From Luteimonas salinisoli (GTDB taxonomy: Bacteria; Pseudomonadota; Gammaproteobacteria; Xanthomonadales; Xanthomonadaceae): a stretch of 34,933 nucleotides of DNA. The notes under the pieces are model-generated. The model did not search any database. It worked only from the letters and a program-made list of their open reading frames with translations, and was not told the origin of the DNA. Of this stretch, positions 13,623 to 21,474 are shown in pieces (positions within the stretch are counted from its first letter, which is position 1; each line of letters begins with the position of its first letter). A program made the translations under genes and the position numbers. The DNA lies in contig NZ_JACCKA010000008.1 in NCBI RefSeq assembly GCF_013425525.1, forward strand, positions 1-34,933. The letters are read 5' to 3'.

Positions 13623-14354
13623 ATCCGTACCTGCACACACCCTGCGATCCGGGGCCTTCATGGTGCGCTGGCGCTGGCGCTGGCGTTCGCGAGTTTCGGC
13701 GTGGCCGGTGCCGAGGATGCCGCCGCGCAACCGGTCGCCGCCGTCGACCAGCTTCCGCGAGACCAAGAGGTGTCCGACACGGTGATCGAACTCGCGGGCT
13801 GGGTTGTCGCAGCCAAGGACAGCCAAGGCTATCCGTTCGCTGTCATCGACAAGACCGCCGCACAGATCTTCGTGTTCGGCGGCGACGGTCGGCTTCGCGG
13901 CGCGGCGCCTGGGCTCTTTGGCTCGGCGATCGGCGATCACACGGCCCCCGGCATCGCCGGTCTCGCGCTTCGCGAGATTCCGGGCCGGGATCGCACGACG
14001 CCTGCCGGTCGCTTCGTGGGCGGTTTCGGTCCGTCGATCGACGCTGGTCGCGTGCTGTGGGTGGACTACGATTCGGCGGTTTCCATCCACCCTACCGCTA
14101 GTGGCGTCCCGGCCGAGAAACGCGCCGAACGCCTTGCATCGCCTTCGCCGGACGACAACCGCGTCACTCATGGCTGCATCAACGTCTCGCCCGAGTTCTA
14201 CGAGCAGATCATCCGTCCGACGTTCGAGCGGGGCGGGGTGTTCTACATCTTGCCGGATGAGGCGCCGATAGCGGAGACCTTCCCGGAGTTCGCTCAGGGC
14301 CGCGCGACGGAGCAACGCAGCGATCGAAGGCGCGCGCGGCCCGCCCGCCGGTGA
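13623..14354 (+). CDS. L,D-transpeptidase (YkuD family), non-canonical start
   Basis: The catalytic core is clear: VSIHP carries the conserved His, and RVTHGCINVSPEFYEQII holds the nucleophilic Cys in the HGC(I)N motif of YkuD transpeptidases. These cross-link peptidoglycan or attach proteins to it in the periplasm. Further landmarks are AQIFVFGGDGRL, GRDRTTPAGRFVGGFG and GGVFYILPDEAP. The frame has no ATG, GTG or TTG near the obvious signal peptide (HGALALALAFASFGVAGAED). The best start is ATC at 13623, 8-9 nt after TAAGGAA; it would give 243 residues and the signal RTCTHPAIRGLHGALALALA. An undetected sequencing error could also hide a normal start. The neighbour upstream is an alanine-zipper lipoprotein. 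The C-terminus is Arg-rich (RSDRRRARPARR). Confidence 0.8.
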   Translation: MRTCTHPAIRGLHGALALALAFASFGVAGAEDAAAQPVAAVDQLPRDQEVSDTVIELAGWVVAAKDSQGYPFAVIDKTAAQIFVFGGDGRLRGAAPGLFGSAIGDHTAPGIAGLALREIPGRDRTTPAGRFVGGFGPSIDAGRVLWVDYDSAVSIHPTASGVPAEKRAERLASPSPDDNRVTHGCINVSPEFYEQIIRPTFERGGVFYILPDEAPIAETFPEFAQGRATEQRSDRRRARPARR

Positions 14355-14614
14355 CGGGCGCATCGGCGTGTTGCCTTTGCTTGACGAGGCAGCGCAGCGG
14401 ATGACGCTGCTCGTGCCCCGGCTTCTCTTGCAAGTGTGCAGCACAATGCCGTGCCGTCCATGCAGTGGGGACCCGGTCAGGCGTTGCGTCTGAATCTTGG
14501 CAGCTCCTCGACCCATACTTGGCCGGCGACTCGGCTATAGCCGAGCTTTGGCAAGTGCATGAAGACGACGACGAGGTCAGGGAAACCGATCCCGCTAGTC
14601 ATGGAGCTGCTGCC

Positions 14615-15079
14615 ATGGTGGACGCAGAACGCCTTGAGCGACTCTGGGCTGCATTCTCCGGGGTGCAAAGGCCCGCCGGGCTGGCGCTGGCGCCGCACCA
14701 GTGTGACGAATGCGACATGGTCAGGCGGCTGCTCGAGCTCCACACGAACCGCACGCTTCCGATCAAGACGCTGAACTGGCTGCACGACTCGCTTCCGCTG
14801 CTGGGTCCCGAGGGACTTCGCTATTGGCTTCCGGCGTACATCGCGGCGGCGTATACGGATCCGGATTTTCGCGGCGTCGACCTGTTGATCTTTCACCTCG
14901 GTCCCTCCGCCAAGGAGCTCGGTGAGCAGTACTGGCGGGAGCGGCTGGCGGTCTTCGACGCCCCGCAACGTGAGCAAGTGCTCGGCTTCGTCGATTGGTT
15001 CGCCACGAACGACGAAGACGCATCGGGCTACGAAGCTGAGATCGCCCGCGCGCGCGCGTTGTGGGGTCGAGCTGACTGA
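14615..15079 (+). CDS. DUF6714-like protein (154 aa)
   Basis: I chose ATG 14615 for GGAG about 8 nt upstream; the frame reaches back to 14465 without a convincing start. The product has no signal peptide. The pattern PHQCDECDMVRRLLELHTNR followed by LPLLGPEGLRYWLPAYIAAA fits the small family I know as DUF6714: a CxEC motif, then a ..GxRYxLPAYL segment. Members are cytoplasmic, scattered in many bacteria, often beside other orphan or immunity-like genes, and have no assigned function. The C-terminal part (REQVLGFVDWFATNDEDASG) is helical. It sits 18 bp before the membrane-protein gene at 15098 and is probably co-transcribed with it. Confidence 0.7.
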   Translation: MVDAERLERLWAAFSGVQRPAGLALAPHQCDECDMVRRLLELHTNRTLPIKTLNWLHDSLPLLGPEGLRYWLPAYIAAAYTDPDFRGVDLLIFHLGPSAKELGEQYWRERLAVFDAPQREQVLGFVDWFATNDEDASGYEAEIARARALWGRAD

Positions 15080-15097
15080 TCGACTGGACTCAGCCCT

Positions 15098-16195
15098 ATG
15101 GTGGATGATCCGCCTACGTACGAACAGGGGGCAGGGGTGCTGGAGCTGGGGCGATTGGTGATGTGGGCGGCGGCGGTGGTCGCCGGTCTTGGGGTGCTCG
15201 TCAACACGATGCCGTGGCTGGCCTGGCGGAGGGACGGGATTGCCATGCCCCCGGGCACCGAGGCGCGCTGGCTGGCGTTTGCACTGGCACTCGGAGCCGC
15301 GATGGCGGCGCTCCACTGGATCCGTGGAATGGAGCGCGCGCGCAATGCGGAAGAACTGCGGGCCGTGCGGGGCGGCCGGGCCTTCGAGGCGCAGGCAGGG
15401 ATGGGCTGGTTCCTGCTGATGGTTCCGTTGGCCGCACTGTTCGCGTTCGGTGCCTGGGCCGCCGCGTACAAGGGCGACTGGGGGCTGGCGCTGGGCTCGC
15501 TCGGGTTGCTGGCGCTGATCGTGCTGCTTGGCGGGGAGATCGTGCGCCAGGTGCTGCGCCCCGGCCCGATGTTGCGGATGGACGACCATGGCATCGACCA
15601 CGCTCTCTACGGCGCCATTCCGTGGAGCGAGGTGGTCGGCATGGATCTCCAGGTCTTCAGGTCCCGCTATTCGACCCATCACACCCTGATGCTGGGTGTG
15701 CGTGGCGCAGCGCGATACCTGCGGAACGCGCCACCGCTCACCCGCTGGCTGAAATCGAGGCGAGCGCGCGGCGGGGGCGTCGGCGCGCTAGCGCTTCCAC
15801 TCGACTTCCTCGCCAAGGATGCCGAGCTCGTCTACGAGGCCGCGCGTGCGCTTCGTACCCGCTTGGATGCGCCCTTCCTGGAGCATTGGAGCTCGCGGAT
15901 GGATGCCCGAGAGGTGGAAACGCTGCTGCGGATGCGCAACTTGGCCGAAGAGTCCGGACGCATCGTGGAGGAACTGCGCGCCCTCCCGGCAGAGGACGAC
16001 CCTGCTTCGCTTGCAGAGCTGGACCTGCGTTTGCGAGCGCATCACGACCGCCATGCGGCGGCCATGCCCGAGATCCGGATGGTCATGGAAAAGCGTGCCC
16101 AACGGATGAAGCGCGACACGCGTGTCGCCTGGATCCTGCTGGCCGTGCTCATCGTGGCGATCGTTCTGCCGCTCGCCCTGCGCCTGCTGAAGTAG
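15098..16195 (+). CDS. Polytopic membrane protein with PH-like core
   Basis: A 365-aa protein. Hydrophobic segments lie near residues 21-37 (VMWAAAVVAGLGVLVNT), 58-72 (WLAFALALGAAMAAL), 103-122 (WFLLMVPLAALFAFGAWAAA), 128-146 (GLALGSLGLLALIVLLGGE) and 347-363 (WILLAVLIVAIVLPLALRL). The central part after LRMDDHGIDHALYGAIPWSE reads like the PH-like strand pattern of STM3941-type membrane proteins. The soluble C-terminal region (about 240-340) is strongly helical (REVETLLRMRNLAEESGRIV) and may form a coiled coil. The start is taken as ATG 15098; GTG 15137, after a G-rich GGGGGCAGGG, is a fair alternative. Function unknown. Confidence 0.7.
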   Translation: MVDDPPTYEQGAGVLELGRLVMWAAAVVAGLGVLVNTMPWLAWRRDGIAMPPGTEARWLAFALALGAAMAALHWIRGMERARNAEELRAVRGGRAFEAQAGMGWFLLMVPLAALFAFGAWAAAYKGDWGLALGSLGLLALIVLLGGEIVRQVLRPGPMLRMDDHGIDHALYGAIPWSEVVGMDLQVFRSRYSTHHTLMLGVRGAARYLRNAPPLTRWLKSRRARGGGVGALALPLDFLAKDAELVYEAARALRTRLDAPFLEHWSSRMDAREVETLLRMRNLAEESGRIVEELRALPAEDDPASLAELDLRLRAHHDRHAAAMPEIRMVMEKRAQRMKRDTRVAWILLAVLIVAIVLPLALRLLK

Positions 16196-16289
16196 GATCG
16201 AAAAATAGCGGACGGGGGGATCAACTGCCTCGCCCTCATCTCCTCCCTCTCATTCTCCTGTCCCCCCTTCCATCACCAAGGAGCAGCTC

Positions 16290-17435
16290 ATGCAGTCGTT
16301 CGTTTCTGGCAGTTTTTGGGCCGCCCTGCTGACGCTCTGCCTGATCCTGGCCACGGGCTGCACGGTTTCCACCGGAGCCGAAGCGGAGGGCGAGACCGAC
16401 GAAGGCCCGGTGCGCGCGGCGGCCGCCGTCGAGCCTGTCGGCGCCCCGGACACGGACGCCGCTGGCGGCTCGCCTCCCGGGGATGCGCCGCGCCCGGCCG
16501 GCGCATCTGGGGACACCGGTCCGGCCGCCACCAAACCCTTCGCGTTCGAGGGCGCCGACGCGCAGCAGGACGTTCCCGCCGCCTGCCGGCTGGACGGGTT
16601 CGCCATGCCGGAAGACGCCAGGGTGTATGCGGCAGGCGCGTATTCCGGCGCGCGCGCCGATTTCCAGATCGACCAGAGCGGGCACCAGGCCACCACCATG
16701 CAGGTCGCGGTCAACCAGCCGGATGCGCCGGTGGTCCTGCTGCTGGGCGCGTACGAGCCAGCGGTGTGGAGCGTGGGCTGGACGTCGGGCACACGCATCG
16801 CCGCCGTGGTGGTGACCGGCTACCACCGCCAGCGCGTGACCGGCCTGCCTGCTTCGATCCCGACGTTGGTCAGCACCTACCAGGACCGCGGCCCTTGCGG
16901 CTATGCCTACGTCGGCGGCGAGGGCATGCGGCAGCTCAATCCGTTGGCGCGCCAGGTCTTCGGGCGTCCGGTGGACATGGCCTTTACCGCGCGCGATGGC
17001 CAAGTGCTGGTGGGTGAACCGCTGGCAGGCGCGTCGCTGCAAACGGATGCGGCCGCGGTCGCGCCGGCGGAGTTCCGCCTGAAGGACGCGCCGCTGGCCG
17101 GCCAGGCCGGCCTGGACGCCGCGCTGCGCGCGGGCGTGTTGCGCCCCGCCACCCAGGTGGACGTGCTGGCGTGGGAGGCCGCCAGCAGCCGCCATGGCGC
17201 CGCGGAGGACGTGCCGCCCGTCCAGGGGGCGGCGCGGCCGCGCGTATCATCGGTACCGCATCGCGCCTACACGGTGCTGAAGGCGTTCCAGATTCCCGCC
17301 GGGCTGTACGGCGCGCACTCGGCCACGTTCTACGTCGCCCCGGGGGTTCCATCGCCCACCGGCAACCCCGGCCACTCGAGCGTCCGCGACATCGATACCG
17401 GGACGTGCGCCGGGGCGACGTGCGGCATGCACTAA
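16290..17435 (+). CDS. Large putative lipoprotein (381 aa)
   Basis: ATG 16290 follows AAGGAG; the leader before it (16226-16275) is unusually pyrimidine-rich. The signal peptide ends at lipobox LATGC (Cys24). Residues 25-95 are a low-complexity acidic, Ala/Pro/Gly-rich linker, as expected for a lipoprotein held away from the membrane. The folded part has CRLDGFAMPEDARVYAAGAY, VVLLLGAYEPAVWSVGWTSG, RIAAVVVTGYHRQRVTGLPA and YQDRGPCGYAYVGGEGMRQL. It looks like a beta-rich domain with several cysteines, ending CAGATCGMH. I do not recognise a family. Probably outer-membrane anchored (no Asp at +2). It precedes the DUF2339 gene on the same strand by 281 bp, with a strong hairpin between. Confidence 0.75.
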   Translation: MQSFVSGSFWAALLTLCLILATGCTVSTGAEAEGETDEGPVRAAAAVEPVGAPDTDAAGGSPPGDAPRPAGASGDTGPAATKPFAFEGADAQQDVPAACRLDGFAMPEDARVYAAGAYSGARADFQIDQSGHQATTMQVAVNQPDAPVVLLLGAYEPAVWSVGWTSGTRIAAVVVTGYHRQRVTGLPASIPTLVSTYQDRGPCGYAYVGGEGMRQLNPLARQVFGRPVDMAFTARDGQVLVGEPLAGASLQTDAAAVAPAEFRLKDAPLAGQAGLDAALRAGVLRPATQVDVLAWEAASSRHGAAEDVPPVQGAARPRVSSVPHRAYTVLKAFQIPAGLYGAHSATFYVAPGVPSPTGNPGHSSVRDIDTGTCAGATCGMH

Positions 17436-17626
17436 GCGCGGTAGGACGCGGTCGGGTAGAACGTAGGACTACGACCCGATGAGCTCGCCACGCCGGCCTG
17501 GCTTGCACCACGAGCCTCCGGAACTCCCGTTGCGATTCAACGGGCATTGGCACGATGCCGGATGGCCGTGCGGCGGCCCTGCAAACGCTGCACCGGACCG
17601 CTGGCCGGGTTGCGAACTGCTCGCTC

Positions 17627-17652
17627 CGACGCCCCGCCCTGGCGGGGCGTCG
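17627..17652. terminator. Perfect GC-rich hairpin before the DUF2339 gene
   Basis: CGACGCCCCGCC (17627-17638) and GGCGGGGCGTCG (17641-17652) are perfect 12-base complements separated only by CT. It could end transcription from the lipoprotein gene, although no T-run follows. It could equally be a structured leader or a repeat element for the following gene. Confidence 0.45.
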
Positions 17653-17716
17653 CGATTTCGGGCCGGCTGCGGTTATGGTGGCCGGCAGGTTGAAGCGGGG
17701 TGGGGAGCGGGAACTC

Positions 17717-20497
17717 ATGGAGACGTTGATCGTGCTGGTGATGCTGGCGCTGCTGGCAGTGCCGGTCTTGCTGGTGGTGGCGCTGGTCGGGATCGGCGGG
17801 CTGAAGCGCCGCGTCGGCGATCTGGAAGCGCAGCTCGCGGCCATGCGGGCCTCATGGGAGGAGCGGGCGCCCCGGCCGCACCAATCCACGCCTGCGCGGG
17901 CGCCGTCGGCCCCGGTTGCGGCAGCAGGGCCCAAGGGCGGCGACGAGCCGCAACGCCCTGCCGCGCGCTACGAAGATGCGCGGCCGCAGCCGAGATCGGC
18001 TGCCGGTTCGACGACTGTCGGGGCTGAAGCGCCTGCGGCAGCGGGCACTTCACCGGGCGCGGCGCCCGCGCCCACACCCGCGCTGCCCAAGCAACCCACG
18101 CGGCCTGCACAGGCCGCGCAGCCGAGGCCGGTCTTCGCCGAGTCCGCCCCCGAGGCCGCATACGAGCCCGCGCCAGGACTGTCGGAGCGTGCCTTCGCCG
18201 CGGTCGCGCGCTGGTTCACCACGGGGAATGTCATCGCCAAGGTGGGCATGCTGGTGCTGCTGGCCGGCGTGGCCGCGCTGTTGAAGTACGCCAGCGACCA
18301 GGGCTGGCTGACCGTGCCGATCGGGTGGCGGCTGGCGGGGATCGCAGCGGCGGCCGTGGCCGCGCTGGCGTTCGGCTGGCGCCGACGCGAGGGCCACCGG
18401 GTGTTCGCCCTGACCCTGCAGGGCGGGGCGATCGGCGTGCTGCTGCTGACCGTGTTCGCGGCGTTCCGGCTGTACGGGCTGCTGCCGGTGCTGCCGGCGT
18501 TCGCGATCAGCGTGCTGCTGGTGGCGGCGCTGTGCGCGCTGGCCGTGCTGCAGCACGCGCGCACGCTGGCGATCTTCGGCATCCTTGCGGGCTTCCTGGC
18601 GCCGGTGTGGCTGTCGACCGGCGCCTGCGATCACGTCGTGCTGTTCTCCTACTACGCGCTGCTCAACCTCGGCGTGCTGGCGATCGCCTGGCTGCGGCCG
18701 TGGCGCGAGCTGAACCTGCTCGGCTTCGCCTTCACCTGGGGGATCGGCGTAGTCTGGGGCGTGCTGCAATACGACCCGTCGAAACTGGCGACGACGCAGC
18801 CGTTCCTGCTGCTGTTCTTCGCCTTCTACCTGGTCATTCCGCTGCTGTACCTGCGGCGCAAGCCGGGGCACGACTACGACCGCATCGACGGCAGCCTGGT
18901 GTTCGGCACGCCGCTGGTGGCGTTTCCGCTGCAGGCGGTGCTGCTCGACGGCGAGCGGATGCCGCTGGCGCTGTGCGCGTTGGCCCTGGCCGCGCTGTAT
19001 GCGGTGCTGGCGTGGCGGCTGCTGCCGAAGGTGCGCTATCGCACGCTGGGCATTGCGCACGCGATGCTGGCGACGGGGTTCGCAACGCTGGCGATCCCGC
19101 TGGCGTTCTCGGCGCGTGCCACCGCCTGCCTGTTCGCGCTGGAAGGGGCGGCGCTGATCTGGCTGGGCCTGCGCAATGGGCGGCTGCTGCCGCGCGTGGC
19201 GGGCGCAGGGCTGCAGGGGTTGGCGGCGCTCGCGTTCTTGTTTGCGGTGGCGGGGTCCCGCGAGACCGATTGGATGTTCGCCAATGCCGTCTATGCCAGC
19301 GCCCTGCTGATCGCGGTGGGCGGGTTCGCCAGCGCGTGGGCGTACTGGCGCAGCGGGATCGGTGGTCCTGCGGCGACGGTCGCGTTCCTCTGGGGCCTGT
19401 TGTGGTGGTGCACGGGTGGCTTGGGCGAGATCGACCGTTTCGTTCCATCCACGTGGACGCAGCACGCCATGCTCGCACTGCTGGCCGCGACGGCGTGGCT
19501 GGCGGCGGAGGCGCACCGCGCGCTGCCGCAGCCGCAGCCGCCATTGCGATGGACGGTGGCGGCTGCGCTTGCGCTGGCCCTGCCGCTGGCGTTCGCGCAG
19601 TCGGAGGCGCCGTCGTTGCACCCGCTGGCGCTGGGCGGACTGTGGGCGTGGGCGGCGTTCGCGCTGCTGGGCGCCCGCGCCCTGTGGTGCCTGCGCGACG
19701 GTGCGGGCCGCGCTGCCTTGGTGGCGCAGTTCTGCTGGTGGCTTGCCTGGCCGCTGGCGCTGTCGCTCTCGGCGTTAAACCTGGTCGGCGAAGCACAGCT
19801 GGCGCAGGGCTGGCGCCTGGCGGCAACCGCATTGCCGTGGCTGGCCGCCGCCGCGCTGGCGCTCTACCGCTGGGGCTGGCTGCGGCCGCCGCTCGGCATG
19901 GCGTTCGATGCCGCGCGGCCCGCCTTGCAGGCGATGCTGTTCGCGCTGCTGGCCGGGTTCTGGCTGCATGGGCTATTCGCCGCCGGCGCGGCTGCGCCGC
20001 TGCCGTGGTGGCCGCTGCTCAATCCGCTCGAGGCCATGCAGATCGCGATCCTGATGCTGGCGGCCGGTTGGATGCGCTCGTTCCAGGCGCCGGCCGCGCT
20101 GGCGACGAACGTGTGGGCGGTGACGGGCACGGCGGCGTTCGCATTCGCCAGCGCGGCCGTGCTGCGGGCGGTGCATCACTGGACCGGCGTCGGCTGGTCG
20201 TCCGCCCTGTGGTCGGATCCGGTGGCTCAGGCCGCCCTGACCGTGCTGTGGAGCGTGCTGGGCATGGCGGCCTGGATCGCCGGCTCGCGCCGCGGGCTGC
20301 GCGGGCCGTGGCTGGCCGGTGCGGTGCTCATGGGTGTGGTGCTGGCCAAGCTGGTGGTGGTGGACCGGCAGTACCTGGGCAACCTGACCGGCATCGTGTC
20401 CTTCATCGCCTATGGCGGGCTGTGCATGGTGGTGGGGTACCTGGCGCCGGTGCCGCCGCCGACGCGCCACGCGAGGGCCGCGAGTGTTGCGGAGTAG
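17717..20497 (+). CDS. DUF2339 domain polytopic membrane protein
   Basis: ATG 17717 gives a 926-aa protein that opens with a membrane helix (METLIVLVMLALLAVPVLLV), a short helix GLKRRVGDLEAQLAAMRASW and a long Ala/Pro-rich linker to about residue 150. The rest is a dense series of hydrophobic segments, probably more than twenty. It starts at FTTGNVIAKVGMLVLLAGVA and includes YASDQGWLTVPIGWRLAGIA, characteristic of DUF2339 (PF10101), and ends NLTGIVSFIAYGGLCMVVGY. Members are large inner-membrane proteins of 800-1000 residues in many proteobacteria, with no established activity. Length and layout match the family. A longer upstream frame to 17555 crosses the hairpin at 17627-17652 and is rejected. 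Confidence 0.9.
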   Translation: METLIVLVMLALLAVPVLLVVALVGIGGLKRRVGDLEAQLAAMRASWEERAPRPHQSTPARAPSAPVAAAGPKGGDEPQRPAARYEDARPQPRSAAGSTTVGAEAPAAAGTSPGAAPAPTPALPKQPTRPAQAAQPRPVFAESAPEAAYEPAPGLSERAFAAVARWFTTGNVIAKVGMLVLLAGVAALLKYASDQGWLTVPIGWRLAGIAAAAVAALAFGWRRREGHRVFALTLQGGAIGVLLLTVFAAFRLYGLLPVLPAFAISVLLVAALCALAVLQHARTLAIFGILAGFLAPVWLSTGACDHVVLFSYYALLNLGVLAIAWLRPWRELNLLGFAFTWGIGVVWGVLQYDPSKLATTQPFLLLFFAFYLVIPLLYLRRKPGHDYDRIDGSLVFGTPLVAFPLQAVLLDGERMPLALCALALAALYAVLAWRLLPKVRYRTLGIAHAMLATGFATLAIPLAFSARATACLFALEGAALIWLGLRNGRLLPRVAGAGLQGLAALAFLFAVAGSRETDWMFANAVYASALLIAVGGFASAWAYWRSGIGGPAATVAFLWGLLWWCTGGLGEIDRFVPSTWTQHAMLALLAATAWLAAEAHRALPQPQPPLRWTVAAALALALPLAFAQSEAPSLHPLALGGLWAWAAFALLGARALWCLRDGAGRAALVAQFCWWLAWPLALSLSALNLVGEAQLAQGWRLAATALPWLAAAALALYRWGWLRPPLGMAFDAARPALQAMLFALLAGFWLHGLFAAGAAAPLPWWPLLNPLEAMQIAILMLAAGWMRSFQAPAALATNVWAVTGTAAFAFASAAVLRAVHHWTGVGWSSALWSDPVAQAALTVLWSVLGMAAWIAGSRRGLRGPWLAGAVLMGVVLAKLVVVDRQYLGNLTGIVSFIAYGGLCMVVGYLAPVPPPTRHARAASVAE

Positions 20498-20579
20498 AGG
20501 GCGGCTTCCGAGGCAGTCGAAGCGGTCGCAGAGCCGCTTCCTCTGTATCGTCCAGGTCCCTTCAATCCCCAAAGTAGAA

Positions 20580-20630
20580 AATGGTGTCAGGGACAATTCG
20601 GGTCTTAGGAAAATTGTCCCTGACACCATT
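20580..20630. repeat. REP-like palindrome, perfect 19-bp arms
   Basis: AATGGTGTCAGGGACAATT (20580-20598) is mirrored exactly at 20612-20630 around a 13-nt loop. It lies between the DUF2339 gene and the flavoprotein gene, both on the plus strand. A single-arm relative differing at one base (AATGGTGCCAGGGACAATT) is at 34724-34742. Such palindromes are typical of REP-type elements mobilised by RAYT transposases; no such transposase gene is in the window. Confidence 0.85.
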
Positions 20631-20704
20631 CTTGACGCCACTCTTCTCTGGACTTGCGCCTGGACTTCCCCGCGACTGACGGCTACGACGGATCGGACAA
20701 ATCG

Positions 20705-21337
20705 ATGAAGGTGCTCTCGTTGCTCGCCCACCCAAGATCCACGAGCTTCTGCCATGCGATCTCGGCAAGGGCGTGCGCCGCGCTCCGGGCCGCTGGACAC
20801 GAAGTCGTTCACCACGACCTCTACGAGGACGGGTTCGAGCCGAGGTTGATGGCGGACGAGGCCTATTCGATCGGCGACAGTGTCGAGCAGGCACTCGCCC
20901 GGTCTACAGATCCGCTTCTGCGGCAGTACCGGAAGACCGTTGCCGAGGCCGAGGGATTGCTCATCGTCCATCCGAACTGGTGGGGCAAGCCGCCGGCGAT
21001 CCTGTCCGGATGGCTCGACCGGGTACTGGTGCCCGGCGTGGCCTACCGGTTGGAACGCGCGGAGGGGCGGCCAGAAGGTCTCCTGGTTGCGCGCCGGGCC
21101 CTGATCTTCAACACCTCCGATACGCCCGAGGAGCGAGAGCGCGACGAGTTCGGGGATCCGCTCGAGTTGATCTGGGGGCGCTGCGTACTCCCTTTCTGTG
21201 GCGTCGAGCGCTACCGGCGGATCGTGTTCCGGCCGGTCGTGGACAGTGCTCCGGCCCAGCGTGCGCAATGGCTGGAAAGCGTGGAGACGGCCGTCGAAGC
21301 CGCGTTTGCCGGGAAGCCTGGGGAAGCCTGGGATTGA
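20705..21337 (+). CDS. NAD(P)H:quinone oxidoreductase-like flavoprotein
   Basis: I chose ATG 20705 because MKVLSLLAHPRSTSFCHAIS is the standard flavodoxin-like opening of this family (beta-strand then a phosphate-binding loop for FMN/FAD). The 17 upstream residues in frame are not homologous-looking. The 210-aa product carries VHHDLYEDGFEPRL, the family block LIVHPNWWGKPPAILSGWLD then RVLVPGVAY, and ARRALIFNTSDTP. It fits the flavodoxin_2 group that includes MdaB and NQO-type enzymes, which reduce quinones by two electrons and protect against oxidative stress in the cytoplasm. It is preceded by a REP-like palindrome and followed by an AT-rich operator region belonging to the next gene. Confidence 0.85.
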   Translation: MKVLSLLAHPRSTSFCHAISARACAALRAAGHEVVHHDLYEDGFEPRLMADEAYSIGDSVEQALARSTDPLLRQYRKTVAEAEGLLIVHPNWWGKPPAILSGWLDRVLVPGVAYRLERAEGRPEGLLVARRALIFNTSDTPEERERDEFGDPLELIWGRCVLPFCGVERYRRIVFRPVVDSAPAQRAQWLESVETAVEAAFAGKPGEAWD

Positions 21338-21388
21338 ACCGAGGGGGCCGGTCACGCGCCCGAGGGGCTTTTCTTGCGGCGAGTTTTC

Positions 21389-21461
21389 GTTATACAACAC
21401 CGTCTAATTGTGTTGTATAACTCGCTGTGTTATACAACATCATCGATGCTCGTTGTATAAC
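21389..21461. promoter_or_regulatory. Tandem palindromic operator (two 33-bp units)
   Basis: GTTATACAAC occurs at 21389-21398 and 21429-21438, and its reverse complement GTTGTATAAC at 21412-21421 and 21452-21461. This makes two palindromes of 33 bp repeated at exactly 40 bp. In the first unit the arms extend to 12 bp (GTTATACAACAC). The DNA is markedly more AT-rich than its surroundings and ends 13 bp before the nucleotidyltransferase start. The regular spacing, near four helical turns, suggests cooperative binding by a dimeric repressor, perhaps the product itself. Confidence 0.75.
21408..21436 (+). promoter_or_regulatory. Candidate promoter for the nucleotidyltransferase gene
   Basis: TTGTGT (21408-21413) and TATACA (21431-21436) are separated by 17 bp and overlap the palindromic half-sites, so repressor binding would block RNA polymerase. 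The transcript would begin near 21443, leaving room for the GGAG site at 21463. Predicted from sequence only. Confidence 0.45.
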
Positions 21462-21474
21462 TGGAGCAGAGCCC

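Noticed and set aside
17479..18027. 182-codon plus-strand frame starting with MSSPRRPGLHHEPPELPLRF.
   Set aside because: No ribosome-binding site, it crosses the strong hairpin at 17627-17652, and it overlaps the DUF2339 gene start in another frame.
18050..19621. 523-codon minus-strand frame within the DUF2339 gene.
   Set aside because: It is Arg/Gln-rich low-complexity translation antisense to a clear polytopic membrane protein.
21427..21474. Upstream in-frame ATG extension of the nucleotidyltransferase.
   Set aside because: It would start inside the palindromic operator with no ribosome-binding site; ATG 21475 has GGAG at proper spacing.
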